Assembly: GCA_019096065.1 (NCBI GenBank)
Contig: JAGUCH010000001.1
Location: 12,648,001 to 12,712,000, forward strand
Reading direction: 5' to 3'
DNA length: 64,000 nucleotides
DNA from: Paracyclopina nana
Lineage: Eukaryota > Arthropoda > Copepoda > Cyclopoida > Cyclopettidae
Part shown: piece after piece, positions 39,442 to 53,092 of the stretch
Layout: the number at the start of each line of letters is the position of its first letter
Numbering within the stretch: the stretch's first letter is position 1
The notes under the pieces: model-generated
Told to the model about the DNA's origin: nothing
Databases searched by the model: none
The model's input: the letters and a program-made list of their open reading frames with translations, nothing else
Position numbers and translations under genes: made by a program

Positions 39442-40101
39442 TCACTCGTGATAAGGAGAAGCGTGTCTTTTTAGATGCAACGCCAGGTGGTCCGATCGGG
39501 CGAATTTGCGACTGCAGACGTCACAGTGGAACGGCTTGTGGCCAGTGTGCTTTCGCAAATGTCGGGTCAGCTCGTCTGACCGGGCGAAGCGCCAGCAGCA
39601 CCCAGTCCATGTGCAGCTGAATGGCCTCTCCCCTGTGTGCGTCCTCTCGTGGGCCTTCAAGTGGCTGCTTTTTGAGTAGACCTTATCGCATCCATAAAAC
39701 TTGCACTTGTGGCTCTTCCTCTTGGCCCTTTTAGGCCTCATGTGAGTGTCAGGCCCGACACTGTGATACTCTGGGGTATTATGAGTTGTCGTGCTCTCTC
39801 GCTGCTGCGTGTCTATCTCAGCTGCTACTGAACACGCAGCAGTTGAAGAAGGCTGTTGAATCCAACAGTCGAATTGGTCGATTTCCCCGAAGAGTAGCCG
39901 ATTAGTATCGAAGACCTGATGATGGATGAGCTCATCATCGTTCAAGTAGGATGCCAAGTCCTCCTCATCTAGCGGTGGTGAAGAAGTCGTATTTCGCACA
40001 TCTTCGAGAATTTCTGGCAAGTTGACTGGTGCTGCTGCTGTAGGCGAGTAGAAAGAGTGGAGCACGTCTTGCAAAAACCAGTCCTCTGTCGTTTCGTGCA
40101 T
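39442..40101 (-). CDS. Intronless Krueppel-like factor (KLF1/2/4/5-like zinc fingers)
   Basis: Predicted nuclear transcription factor of 219 aa from the first ATG (40101). The N-terminal half is acidic ([15 protein letters not shown]) and Ser/Thr-rich, plausibly an activation region. A basic cluster [11 protein letters not shown] (about 121-131) looks like a nuclear localisation signal. Three C2H2 fingers follow at about 133-155, 163-185 and 193-213, with helices [16 protein letters not shown] and RSDHLALH, followed by only six residues. The second linker HTGHKPF resembles the HTGHRPF of KLF1/2/4, so I place it near that group. The frame is open for six codons before the ATG (from about 40119), and an AG lies just upstream, so a short 5' exon cannot be excluded. 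It lacks the intron that splits KLF6/7 after finger 1, which fits retroposition or intron loss. It lies about 17 kb from the KLF6/7 gene. Confidence 0.9.
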   Translation of the reverse strand: MHETTEDWFLQDVLHSFYSPTAAAPVNLPEILEDVRNTTSSPPLDEEDLASYLNDDELIHHQVFDTNRLLFGEIDQFDCWIQQPSSTAACSVAAEIDTQQRESTTTHNTPEYHSVGPDTHMRPKRAKRKSHKCKFYGCDKVYSKSSHLKAHERTHTGERPFSCTWTGCCWRFARSDELTRHLRKHTGHKPFHCDVCSRKFARSDHLALHLKRHASPYHE

Positions 40102-43100
40102 TGTCTGCCAATCAATCACTGTGCGACTGAATTATTTGATAAACATGCAAGTGATAGTGGCTCCTATGGGCCCTGCTTCAAAAATTGATTTGCTCTTCTT
40201 ATCGGAGAGACATTTAAGAGCACTTTTTATCTCTGCATATTTAAAAGGTATACTACATGTGTATGTAATATACTTGAGCCCCTTTCCAAAGGGCAGAAGG
40301 CTATCGATTGAAGATGGCATGCACATACAAATTTTCCTCGATGCCACAATGATTGCATTGTCTTCTTCGGATAGCACAACGGCCAGAAAAATGCTGCTAT
40401 ATTCGCTTATGCCACCGTATACGGCTTTTGAAGGTTCGGACGTCTTGTTTGCTCTGAGTCAACACAGTGATCGTACAACATGTTTCGTCGACGTCAAAAT
40501 GTGAGCTAATAGAAGACGAAACGGCCACTTCATGATGATTCGCCAAATTTCTTTGTTTTGCCGACGAAGACTATGGCATGGCAGCAGAAATATACTGGCG
40601 GTATTCAATGCACGTCATCGTTTCACTAATGAGAGGCTCAAAGAGACAGTCGAGACCCCTTCTTCTCCTCCTCCTTCCGCAAGCTGAAGGAGCTAGTTCT
40701 TCGTCAGCACAAAAATCTTTGTGTTTGCCTCTCTTGAGCTCATGCGACTCACGTCGTAATAAAAGTACAAGCTGCGAAAAGTAAACCATAGCCTCATCAG
40801 CAGTGCAAGCGGAGTTAGCCTCCTTGCTCAAGTAGAAAAAATATTTACTACCAGCCTGTTAGAAATTCTGTGTGAAGCAGTATTTTTCCGAATCGCCAAA
40901 ACGAGTCAATGATCATCAAGGCTGCTCCAAATAATGCACACGGCAAGTAGCAATTCAAGTACTAGCTTCCACCGTACGTCAGTGTGCCACCGGCAAAACT
41001 TGCGCTTGCAGTGCAGCGCTTAGGAGTACAAACTTTTTCACGCACTGAAAAACAATGCCACTTTCATGATCGTCAATGCTAAGCAGCGTATGGCAGGTGA
41101 TTTACGACGAATGGTGAACGAGAAAAACGCATTTGAAGAATTCCTACCATTTTTTGTGTGTGTGGAACAAAAAGGCAATTTTCCTAAGGCTGCAGACTGC
41201 AACTACGCGACTGCTACCATTATTCTGTTGAAATGGGCTATGGACATAAAATGACTGCAGCAGCCAGCGCTCCCTATTTCGTAAGACTAGACACACGAGA
41301 AGGAGCTAGGGAATGGCTAAACGCGTTGCGAAAATCCCTCAAGCTGCCTTTTTCTGCACTTGGCTGACGTGTGTTCGTAATGTTCAAGAGGAACTTCCTC
41401 TCTCTTATGGAAATGAGAATAAAATGTTCCTGGCTTTAAAGGGTAGCTAGGCTCTGGTGATGAGCATTGGGGAACCGAGTCACGTCCCCGTACCAGCCAG
41501 TGGACCGGGGGAATCAAACTTTGGGGATTTCACGACGACGAGGGGCAGGAAGACTTGCTGGTAGTGTACAGAAGACATTTTGACGACGTCGCGATCGAGA
41601 CTCCAATCACTTGACCCTTTTTTCCCGCTCTGTCAGGCGGAAATTTCCCCCTTGCAAGATGAGGAGGCCAAGAAGTGAGTAACTTTGCAAGTTCGCTCGT
41701 TGCACTGGGAAACTACTGCTACTACGAGTCCGCATCCCAAAGTTGCTGATGATCCCTCATCATCAGCTCTAGCCCGATGCCACTTTCATTAGCTAACTTT
41801 CATCCTCGAGCTCTATTTGCTGGTTTTACTGCAATGTAGCACTTGGATGCAAGCGCAGCATCCAAATACGCGACTTACATATCCTATGTCGAATCATATA
41901 GTTGGCCGGCACTGTGGGCCGAAATATCAATCAAACCCTTCCATCGTGCATCTGTGATGACGTAAATTGATTCGAATAACATCGTCCTCCGGCAATTTGA
42001 TCTCATGGGTGCACAAAAACTAATGCGCTCTCTGCATTCACCGGCCAAAATTGGCTTCAAACAAAATAAGCTCGAGTGCTTTTTGTGGACCATCTCGTTG
42101 ATGACACACACTCGTAGCACCACACCTACCTTGTTTGCGAGTGGATCAAAATTACGCCCAATTTTGCATACATTCTGTGAAACGTCGACATTGTTTGCCA
42201 ATCTCTCTAATGAATTCCATTCCTCTTTTTTCACTGCCAACGTTAATGCACAATTCTCGTGTCGGAGCCATTATGGGGAGCACTCCATCTTTTCAATTGC
42301 AGTCGAAGTATCCTTATTGGAATTTTATGCTAGAAGACGGCCGCTAACGTGCTACGAAAGAAAATAATCCCATAGAGAGAAAGAGAGAGAGAGAGTTCTA
42401 CTGTTATATTACAATGTCTTCAAGTCATTGCAAAGGAAATATTCAAATTGGCTCAATTTGTATTCAGCATGCACCGACAACAGCACTCCTTCCCTATTGA
42501 GCCGCGCGAGGAGAAGAAGAGAGCCATAGCATCCCGCATCCATCCAGCAGAATTTCAACTTTGAACCCCCCTGAAAGTGTTATGTACTATTGATATAAAA
42601 CGTCTGCTGACCTACTTGTAGGCCTTCTCTCTCGCGTTTTATTCTGGGAAAAAAGAGCATCGGTGAAGAAAGTCGAAAGGCCTTGCCGGCCGCGCAACTT
42701 TGGCGCCAGCCTTTACTGCTTCTGAAGGCCAACTAGGTCTGTCTAGACGCTGTAAATAGCCTTCGCAGCAGCACGCTTCTTGCTGTTCGTTCTGGGACAC
42801 CACTGCGGGGAAATTAGGCCAAGAAAGCATCTTTTACGTGCATGCGTCCTTATCATTACTTTATGGCAATGCAATAAACAGGCATTGTGCTACTGTCTTG
42901 CTTCTGGCCCCCTTCGTGATGTGTAGGCCTATATAACTAGGCCTGCTTGTTCACCGTTAAAGATAGTAGTCATAGCTTTCCATGCCCCTTTTTCGTGATG
43001 TGCACTCGTTCTACGAAAAAGTGCAGATTTGTTTTGTCTGCATGACTTTGGCCTCAATTCGGTGAAGGAGGAATCCAAGCGAAAAAAGCCAAGGTCAGGT

Positions 43101-43194
43101 GCAACTGTATAAGACATAAATATTTATAATAACGATAATAATCATAATGAAATTTGTGATATCACAAAACCGACAAAAATAGTCTCCTTTTGTA
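40102..43194. other. Non-coding spacer between the intronless KLF and HR96
   Basis: No supported gene. A GA-rich microsatellite lies at 42374-42395. The region at 43100-43194 is probably the HR96 3' UTR. Confidence 0.5.
42374..42395. repeat. (GA)n microsatellite
   Basis: AGAGAGAAAGAGAGAGAGAG, an almost pure GA dinucleotide run. Confidence 0.85.
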
Positions 43195-45556
43195 CTATTG
43201 CCGCTGAGGATTGAGGTCGAAGATTTCGATCAGAAGTGGCTCAATGAGTTTTGGGTTGACCTCGAGAAACACTTGGATGTGCGACTCGTTCAACCTGTGG
43301 AGGTCTTGAAGTTTTCCGATTAAACCGAGGTATGCGCGACGTGGCTCGCATCCAGAGTAGACCGTCTCCAAGTACCTTCTTAATAAGTAGTAGTAAGTGT
43401 CCTGCAATTAAAGATGGCAATATAGATTAATGATCGCACTAATTGGCAGTACCCACAAAAGGTAATTAAGCTATATAGCATCACACCAAATTGACTTTCA
43501 AATTGCATTTTTTCTTCTCAAGACGATGTGTGAGAAACTTTATTACCTGCTCAAGCTTAATTACGTCCTTGTGGACCACATTGCATCGTTCAGGGGTGAA
43601 AAGCGCAATTGCAGACAAGAGGAGCATGACATTTTCGTCTGACCTCCACTGTGGCTCAAAGGACTTGACGAACCGTTGATGTTCTTCGTACAAATTAACT
43701 CCCAATTGTGAGGCTTCTTTGAGAACCTCCAGTCGAAGTTCCCGAGGTCTGTCTTTGCTTGGTAACTAAATTAGAGGGGCACAAAAAGAGAGCTTGGTAG
43801 TGGAAAACATCCTAGAGTGACTGACTCGAAAATATGAGGGGAAAGCTTTTCTCTGCTCAATGTGGTAGTAGCGTATCAAAGGGAAATACATAGCCACTCA
43901 CCCGCCAAGAGTTTTTGTCCGGATCATAGTTAAGCACAGAGCGAAGGATCATCAGTTCTGTGCAGCCCCCTTTTAGCAAAGCAATTTGGTCAGCAATGCA
44001 CATATTGGCAAAGGGTGTGATTTTCTTGGTCATCCGGATAATCCGTTTTATGGCAAGGTCAGTTAAGTTGATCACGCTAATCAAATTGTTGGGCTCCGCT
44101 TGTGAATATAGCTGCTGAAAAAAGAAAGAAAGGATCAAGCTAGATACTGTAATTATGTAATATGATTCCACTTCATCCTCACGTCTCGTTCGAGCTCCAT
44201 AGGTTCAACAAGGGACCTCGAAGCAACAAAGAGCTCATCCAATCTGGCTCGTTCTTGATCGTTCAATTGGGTCAACCCCATGGGTATTTGCTGAGCCTCG
44301 GGCTGCTCGACCTTCAATTGGCTCTCGGAGCACGCCGAAACATTCGGCTGGTGGGCCTCATTGGACGTAGTTGCCATATCGGCCAGTTCAAATGTATGAA
44401 ATTCAGCCTTAATGGCGACAGCTACAATGTCGTCCAAATTGTCAAAGGTCCACTCGCCGAGGCTACTTGATGCGTCCTGTAGCTGAAAGGACTGATTGGC
44501 TAGGTTGAACTGGTCAGCTGCTGGAGCGGAGGTGCTGATTGACGAATTTGATTGATTCGAGGTTGACTGACTCTCATTCTCAAAGGCTGCTGCTTGTGGA
44601 ACTTGTCTTTGATGATTCTGAAATTGACCAACAGTGGTGGAGGAAAAGTTGCGACTACTAGCTCCAGAGAAGCTTCCAGGAGACTCTGGTTGCACCAAAA
44701 GTTGATGAAACGTCGCCTGCTGCTTGGACTTGCGTGGCATTTTCGCTGGGTTGATTTCGCCTTCCTCACTCTTGGATCGGGCGGATGGCAAAACCCTTGC
44801 TTGAGGGCGCCTGCTTGACATCAATATAAGATCATTACCCATATTTCCTCCAAGCTCAGAGGGAGACAATGAAATGTTGTTTTGTGGGGACGTTGGCCCT
44901 CCAGATGAATCGTTGGTGGCTGCTGGAGAGCAGCTATCGGTTTCAAGGAGAGATGATGACTTTCGATTCAATTGCCTCTGATACTTTCGCACGCGGTTCT
45001 CCTCGATTTTGATCTTCTTCTGGTGCTTTGCCTCTTCCGAGAGGATGTATTCCTTTTTCATTCCTAGAAAAACATTTGTTTTTGTGAGGAGCAACAATAC
45101 CGAGATAAGTGGAGTTTTTCCGTTTGTTCTCTTTTTTTAATGAATGTACAATCTCCCAGACGTCAGCCGACAGCAAGCCACGTTCAAGGCCAGGGGAAAA
45201 TATCTATAAATCAGGCGAGGAAATATCACCAACAAGTTCTGCTTACCCACTTCGAAGCATCTTTTTAGCCGGCACTTCTGGCAAAAACGTCTCGTTATCA
45301 CGGTTACCTCGCACTCGTTGTTAAAAGGACACTTGAATTCCTGTCAAAAAATAAAATACAACAATCAGGAAAATGGGATTGCTTGATGATGCGATTATTA
45401 AAATCCCACCTTATCCTTCAGAGCATTTCTCCGGAAGAAAGCTTTGCAACTCTCGCATGTGACGGCATTGAAGTTGTGGCCTAAGGCCTTGTCACCGCAG
45501 ACCGCACACACTTTGCACTTCTCCATGGACTCATCACAGCTTTTCTCGGCCTCCAT
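43195..45556 (-). CDS. Hr96: Nuclear receptor HR96 (NR1J class), 6 coding exons
   Basis: Ligand-regulated nuclear transcription factor of the HR96 group, which in arthropods responds to xenobiotics and lipids/sterols. Coding exons (minus): 45556-45410 within an exon starting at 45641, 45340-45247, 45063-44183, 44114-43902, 43765-43547 and 43401-43195. The product is 586 aa. The DNA-binding domain is complete: Cys 17, 20, 34, 37 and 53, 59, 69, 72, P-box ESCKA (residues 35-39), and the C-terminal extension GMKKEYILSEEAKHQKK. A long low-complexity hinge (Ser/Gln-rich) follows in exon 3. The ligand-binding domain spans roughly 340-586 and includes the helix 3-5 region (ADQIALLKGGCTELMILRS) and a terminal AF-2 helix LLIEIFDL (574-581). 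All junctions keep frame. The first in-frame ATG (45556) precedes CAVCGDK by 16 residues; upstream frames lack an ATG. A 5' non-coding exon ends at 45714. Gene is intact. Confidence 0.95.
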
Positions 45557-45641
45557 GACAACAGAAGATTGGGCAACAACTGGAATATGGCTAGCAACAG
45601 CTTTTAGACACCTTCTGATAAGCCAGTTCCAAAGATCATGC

Positions 45642-45713
45642 CTGTAATTTGTGATAGTCAAATGCTGACTTCCTCCTCTTCCTTTGAGAGCGTAGCTCAA
45701 AATGGCGGCTTAC
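45642..45713 (-). other. 5' UTR intron of HR96
   Basis: On the minus strand the donor CGAAG|GTAAGC and the acceptor ATTACAG|GCATG define a 72-bp GT-AG intron just upstream of the coding start. The upstream exon has stops in the HR96 frame and holds only a tiny ATG frame (about nine codons), so it is non-coding for HR96. Confidence 0.6.
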
Positions 45714-45714
45714 C

Positions 45715-46955
45715 TTCGATTTATTAGGTATCGGGGTGGAGGGCGAGGTGTAAGGCTGAATTAACAAACGAGGACGACCTTTAAAATGACACGCCCTTGA
45801 TGGCTTGCATCGTTGAACACGACTTGTCAAACCTCAACAACATAATAATTGCATCAGCTGATTCCGCTCGACGATTTGACGGAAGAATTTTTATGACAGC
45901 TCACGCAACCTTACTCGGATTCAAGTTTTGGCATTATTTGATCTTGATTGAAAATCCGCTTTTAAGGGAGTTGAAATAAAAGTGGGCTACTCTTATGCAG
46001 GTCAGCATGATCATATTCTAATACCAAAAATCTATAGCACAATCTAATTGGAGATAGATGAAAATAATACGGTGAAGAAGCCCTTTAAAACAGTCCTTCA
46101 TGCGTGCCAGCTATTAATCGCGAGCATAATGTGATCAGCTGATGGAATGTGGCCAAGGCTTTTAATTTATGACCTCAGGTGATCTTTTCACATCACTGCC
46201 CTATAATAATAACCTCCCACATAGAATGTTGGGCTATCCTCTCAGGCTTCAACTGAATGCTATAGGTGGAGAGTGTCGCAGCAGCATTTTTGCACGTTGC
46301 CTCGTATCAAGTGGCTCCCATATGATGTTCCAGCTAACATTTTTTGACTGATACGTGTCGATGCTAATTCACCTGAAGGCAAATGAGTGAATGGCGGTAG
46401 GCAACGCCCATTAACGAGTTGCTCAAACAACACTTTGCTGACTAACGAAACAATATTTATTCAACATGGGACAACATGTATGAGCTTACAAGCTCTCCGC
46501 GCTTTACTTCGTGATTCTCACGTTCTTGAATTTTTTGTGCGAGCTTGAAATAGGGATATTCATCGCCCTAAATTCATATATGAAACTTTAATTGAGTTTG
46601 CGAAATGATAAGGTGGCGGCTCGGGGAGTACCAAGCAAATTTGGCACGGGACCAAAATGTCCACCCACCCACGCGCCACATTCTTGAAATGACGCAAGAT
46701 TTTTTTTCTCATCAAGAAAAGACGACGACGGTGACTGTGGACGCCTATTTGGTGGCCAAAAGCAAACTCCGTTGCATGCGCCAGTCGCAGCGCAGCCAGC
46801 AGTTGAGAACTCAGTACGTACGAACGTCGGCGTGAGCTGATTGCTGCTCCACTCCACTCAGTTTCAGTTCTTGATCGTTTCTAAAGGCAGCAATCATCAC
46901 AGCTCCGTTTTTTTCAGTCCTAGAGCAAGAAAAAGTTTATTGGAAGACGACAGCC
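45715..46955. promoter_or_regulatory. Shared head-to-head upstream region (HR96 and the 46956 gene)
   Basis: HR96 is transcribed leftward from about 45.8 kb and the 46956 gene rightward, so about 1.1-1.2 kb holds both promoters. TCAGTTTCAGTT near 46858-46869, about 90 bp before the right-hand ATG, is a plausible initiator. No clear TATA box was seen on either side. Confidence 0.35.
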
Positions 46956-47081
46956 ATGAATCGAGCCGAGTTGGAGGAGGTTTTTAACCGAGTGTACATT
47001 GGGCAATATAAGAAGAACGAGCGCAAAAAGTTCGATGGCTCGAAAACGCTGGACAGAAATTACTTCTCAAGGATACGAAGG
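46956..47081 (+). CDS. First coding exon of an unrecognised gene
   Basis: ATG is followed by 42 codons, ending exactly at a strong donor (CGAAGG|GTAAGT) in phase 0. The peptide starts MNRAELEEVFNRVYIGQYKK and ends TLDRNYFSRIRR, a charged, helix-rich, well-formed sequence with high G/C third positions (GAG, AAG, GTG, TAC). The preceding 100 bp look like a 5' UTR with a TCAGT initiator. The next exon is not adjacent, so the first intron is long. The phase-0 exons at 57121 and 62985 would fit as continuation, but this is unproven. I do not recognise the family; there is no signal peptide, so a cytoplasmic or nuclear protein is likely. Confidence 0.6.
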
Positions 47082-50000
47082 GTAAGTTTGCATTGTTTTT
47101 CACCCTCATCGACCACTTTAGCTGCGTAGTGCGGTTAATGTTCGCATAAATAGCTCGAGCTATCGCTGTAAATACTACACCCTGGGAAACGGGGTCAATT
47201 TTCAAATTTGCTCTTTATTGCCACAAACGTTCGAATAGTCTAGACCTGTTATGAAAAATCATTGCACCAGCTAGCAGTCGTTAATTGCACCAATTTTATT
47301 GCCACACTATGGTGTGTTTTTGCAGTTGGCCAGTCAAGATCTCTCTCTTTCTTGCAATTATTGCAAGAAGGGGACAAGTGAAATTCAATAGTGCTATGTG
47401 CGAACCTTATACGGACAATTGTCGCCATATTTCGCTATCTTCTTATCTCAATGAAAATGGGGTCGCTCGGCTTGAAATGAGCATTGCTGGCAAATAACGC
47501 CAAGTTTCACAACCACCCTACGTTAGGCTATTGTTGTCGCAAATATGAAGACACAATTGATTTCCTGCAAGTTTTCCTCTCGCATGTTTGTGGGATAAAA
47601 TGTGCCATATCTCTTCACGGATCAGTTATTTTTCACTTTATCTAAAGCCACCTTCTTAGCAGCAACAGGTTCCTAAAAAGCCTCTAATGGATCTAGTTAT
47701 TTTCTGCACGAAATTTCCTCTGAATTTCTCAATTATTCCAGTATTTCAATTGCAAGCAGTGTGCAATTAGACGTTTCGAGAAGACTTCTTCGCTTTTCTT
47801 GGTACATGGGTCATTTAACTTTGCATATTTACCTTCAAGTGTCATTGATGCAGGCATGAATATTCAAATTGCGAGAACAGGTCCGATTGCTTGCGCATAC
47901 TCTGTTGCTTTTAAAAGCCATTCATTATTTCTCCTACGTACCTAAATAATATTGTGAAACCCAAATTCCATCAATGGGAATCTCGCTACATTCATCATAT
48001 CGCGCAACCGTCCATAATTCAACTTTCGCTTATTTTGACAGTCTATTTTAATTTCCGAGAAGGACGTTTACGCTTGCCTGCATAACGTATTAAGCCTACT
48101 CTACCCATTTGCCGTCGGTTTACCCGTCAAATTAGCATCAAAGTGCATTAGCCATTCGTAGCATCTGAAATAATGGCGACTGTAATGGCAGTTATCTTTT
48201 TCATATTACCACTGGCCTTTCGATGGTCGTTCACTGCATTGGCTAATCGTTTCTCGAATTGAGTGTTAGATTTTATTCATTGCCATTTATTTTTCCGTAG
48301 TAAACACTTTGCAATATTTGAAGCTATTAAAATAACAAAGCCTTCATTTCATTTTGAAGGTTGTTCTGTCAGAGAACGAAACAATTTTCTCTGTGTAGCG
48401 TCTATACAAATAAATTAGAGTGTCCTAAGCCCAATTTAAACGTAGACTAGTTTTTGAGCTTTTAGCCTCTCAAGTCTATGTTAAAATCAAGCACGCCCCA
48501 TGATAGCAAAATTAGCTCTTTTGTACAAGTGACTTGGCCACTTAAAAAAACCTTTGAGATATCAACTTTCAGTCTGTCAGCTCTTAAGCTATGCTCATGC
48601 AGTGATTTCAATCCGGTGTGTGTATCTGAAAGGGTAATTCAATTCAGAGCACACAAAAGCTATTCGAGGGGTGATCAAGACCTGCCATACCGAGTTGTTT
48701 CCTCAGCCATATGAGAAATCCATTAAACGAACTAGTAAGTCTTGTAAGTCTTCTCTTTGTCCCCTTCCTTTGTTGAGAGGCTGGCTTTGTTACAGGTGCA
48801 CCTTGGCTATTTCCTACCCTACCTTGCTCAGAGGACTATTCCTGGTATTCCACACGAACTGCCCAAAAATGCGAGAAGTGTGGAAAACATATATTTATGC
48901 GTGACTTCAGATTTTGGAAGCCGCATAAGATATGTTTCCACGAAAATCACTCATGGCTTTATAAAGGAACACACATTATTCATGCACACGACTCACGTGG
49001 GCCAAAATTTGATAGAGGAGCCTCAATTTATTTATGTGTGGCAAGGGCATCATCTGCTGCTAATGCTGCTGTGAGCTAGTTTCTCCTGTGTTTGAGCTAC
49101 TTTTACTGATAGTAGTAATAAGCCAACTGTTTGGAATTTTGATGACCATGCTTTTAAGTTTGAGCTCATAATGATTGGGCTGAAAATTAGCATTTCTCCA
49201 ATTCATCCTTGTCAACAGTTCAGTATTGGTAGCAAAAGTTCATCAGTAGTTGGAGAGAGAAAATGAAAAGTGGAAAAAATTCAACATCTCAAGGCTTCTC
49301 ACTGATTCTGTAGGTCTTCCGTAAAGCTGTTCAGGGATTATGTTCTTGTTGATAGCAACTAACATTTTTAAAATCATACACGAGATTAGCGCAGAATTTA
49401 CAACATCTCTGTCAATGTTGAATGCGGAACAACGTAATTCTTGAGACTCTGCGGTTTTACCATAATCTTAATGCCTGTAATAAATTCAATGTTAATATTC
49501 CCATGGACAAGGAAATTTTCAATAACCTTGCTATAAAAATGGTAGAATCTCAAGTTGATGGATGCACGTTAGTTGGAACAATGCAATAAAGGTGGCGCTT
49601 AAGTCGAGCCATTTTATTTGTAGAGGAGCCAAGGCGCCACCTCTGGAAAGCGGCCAAACTTGGAACTTTACTTCGTTTTTTCCGGCTTTTATATAGCATC
49701 AATAGCGTGCTAGTTAAACTGTTCGTTTGATTAAGACTGGCTGCTAATGACGTTTTCTCGTGAAATGCATGCCTAAAAAGACACAGCAGTGAATCAGATT
49801 GCCTATTTTTGGCCCTGAAGATCTTTAAATTGAGGCAATAGAGTTTGCTAATGATGAAGTACGCTTTCCATTGCATTGCCCTTTTGGGAGAGCGAATTAA
49901 CGGATTTTTATAAGGTTTTGAAAGCTCTGCTTGTATATAGGTGAAGCTTTTATTCAGATTGCATGAATGTCTTTTATTATGTAATAGGGCTTAAAGAGGA

Positions 50001-53000
50001 GAGATAAAAATATTTGGTCATTCTCCTAGAGCATGATAATCTGAGGCTCACCGGAAGCTTGTGCAAGGTTTTTCTCACTTTTCTGAGCATTCCCTCAACC
50101 ACTCATCTACAGATAAACCAGAAAAAAAGAGGACAACTTAGGCCACTCTTAGAGAGTATTACTTTCTTAATTAGTTATTGATCTTGGCTATATTGATGAA
50201 ATGTACTTTCGAAAAGCTTTCTTATTGACGTGATGTAAGTCTTTTGTCTAGCGAGGAAGCGCAATTTTAGATGTGAGTTCATTATGAAAGTAATCTTTAC
50301 TGAAAAGTTTAAAAATTGCTATTTTAGTGCCAGCTCCCAACTAGACCATCTAAAAATAGGCGTCTTTAAGCAATCACATTAACGGCAATGACATGCATCT
50401 TCCCGGCAATGACTTGTGAAGCATATTCAATTACGTAAAGCTTGTATTGAGCTTTGAGAAATGCCATGAAGTCCCGCTTGAGGGCGCTGAAGAGACTCGG
50501 ACATCTACGAAAGATTTATGTACTGCAGAAAATAGATTTTGACTTAAACTATGCTAGTTTAACTTAACAATAGACAAGAATTTTGCTCAAAAATATTTCT
50601 TGACTATTTGTCTACATGATAAAGAAGGAAATATATCTATTTGCAACTTAAATTAAAAAATAAAGGCAATAAGTCTGAAAAATAACTCTGAATTGTGGCG
50701 TTATTGGCTGCTAATGGGATGATAACACCAAAGCATATCAATACCACAAATTTTCGCGGAAAACAAATTCTCGGAAGATCTTGTCCCTAAGTTCCTTTTT
50801 ACTGCCCGAGAGACTACAGACTAGAGAGCTGCGATTTTCTGGAGCAAGCACATGTGACTCGGCAGTTTTTCTTTAAAAAGTAAAAACTTTTAGTTTATTT
50901 TGATTCCAGCCAAAAAACGCGCCAATATTGTGCTACTACTGCGCACTCTACTGGCGTTCACAACGCCATCTACGGCAGCTTCGGAACTAATTATTGCTTT
51001 GACCAAGCCTTGCGGAATTGTATAGCTTTTTACTATGTGCCCCTTCTATTAGTTGCGTCGAGGTAAAATTAGGCTCCAGTTACCTAATAGCTTCATCTAA
51101 TGAGCTTACTTAAGGCCCCTTATTTTCCTTAAAAGTCTACAAGTCAGATGGTTGTACACCATCTTTTGCTAGAAAGTTTGGCCAAAAAGTTGGCATGTGA
51201 AAATAGGTAGCATCTCTTCGTTTTAAAGGTGGGATCACAAGTCTTAGCATTGCATTTGTTGCCTTGTTTGATGTCAATATTATCAGAATTAAAAAGACAA
51301 TTCGATAAGATATCAGTGTTTTTAGAAAAGCAAATACTGAGTCAAGGTGAATTGTAATCAAACAAATAGGTATCGGCGTACTTTACCTACAAACAAGTTA
51401 CGTAAGTTTCGATCTCCGCCGTATATAATTCCGATGAACAGATGCTACAGAATACGGTCTTGCAAGTTTCATGCTTGTTCTTCACATTGGTATTCTGTTA
51501 CTACTTTATGTGTTTTTGGAGCCGCTGCTTCTGGGTGGTGGTGGTGCTCGCATTGGAGCCCTTGGCTTCAGGCCAAAAGTTTTGATGGACTCATTTTGAC
51601 TTTCCTAATAATGATCCACAGTCAGTCGGAGAAATTCCTCTTCATCTTCTGCTACAGCGCGGAAGACTTGCTACAAGCAAGCAGCAAATGAATTTTCCAA
51701 CATATGCACAGTTTGGTACCGCGCCGATCATCATCATCTCTTAACAATTGAGGGGTGAAGAGCCAAGATCACTTTCTCTAGCTCTTTCAAACTAGTGACA
51801 TTCCAATGGTCGAATGATTGAGCAGATTTGTTTGGCTAAAGCGCATTTCCCCGTAGAATTGTCGCGTCTCATTGTTGCTGCTTGAATATGTTTGTAAGAA
51901 GTAGCACGTTGCTGGTTCAGCTTCAAACGGTTTATTGTTACCATCAACCATTCATGCCCAAGTATGGCGGAAAAACGCTGTCAAACACAAGCTACAATTG
52001 CATGAAATTGGAATTGACTTCTTTGATGAGATTCCCTCGATCCTCACGGACATGCAGGAAAACACTGCAAAAGGCAATTCGAATATGCATAGCTTTGATG
52101 AACCTTGATTTTCTCCTTTGATCAAGCCATGCTACATTACATTAGAGTCTGTATCGACGCACTCTTTTACACTTATGAAACGGATTGGTTGTATGCCTTC
52201 ATAATGCTACGGGGTAATCGTGCAACCATTTGCACAGTTTTAGCTACAAAATTATTCGTACAACATGACCTTTCTTGCGTCCTAATGGTATTTGCGCCGC
52301 CTTTAATCTATGCCTCCATGCTATTTTTCCCCCTGACAGCTGCTGTGCTTAGTTGTGAGGAGAAATGAACCTTCAAGATGAAAGTGTGCAATTCAAATAT
52401 GGGCCAAAAACGGCATCAAATAATGCGCGCGACAGGATGAAGATGTGCTTTGAAACGGGGATTTTACAATTAAAAACCTGCTGCTGCAGAAGGAAGGTTG
52501 TCAGCCAAAGTTCCTTGATCAATCAACGCTCGCGCGTCCTTCCGATGGATCAGCCGTTGCTCATTCTATTGAATTTAGACAGTTTTGGAACATTGATTAT
52601 GGCTTGTCCGGGCGCAGTGGCAAATTGCGCGACCTTGCTTTTGAGCTTTAATCGAAGAAGCTATGGGGAGACTTTGACAAAAACGCCTCCGCATAATCGT
52701 CCTCTACCGCTGGAAGCTACCGTTTCATCTTCTCATCGCGAAATTGTCCAGCTTCAGGCGAAAATATTTATTTGGACCGAATCTTCTAAGGTCGTCGTGA
52801 CTTGCTCCTAAATTGAGCCAGACTTAAAAACTCATGTCAGATCTGAGATTCCATTAATGAACCCCTACACTTCGCCAGAGCCAAATGTGAGCAAAAAGTA
52901 GGGTTTAATTACGTTTGAAGGACACCGCGGTCAGGATGCACTCGTATTAGTGATAGTTTTGGGCTAAAATTGCTATGGTTAAGTCCAGCTCTGCCAGGAA

Positions 53001-53092
53001 ATAGCATATGCTTTGAAATGACCACTTTCTAGCGAAGATGCGAAATTAGTATGCGTGTGCCCATCTTCACTCGCAGATAGGTCAGTTTTTCG
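47082..53092. other. Probable long first intron, no other gene supported
   Basis: About 6 kb of AT-rich sequence following the donor at 47082. No codon-biased exon or RNA gene was recognised on either strand. Confidence 0.45.
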
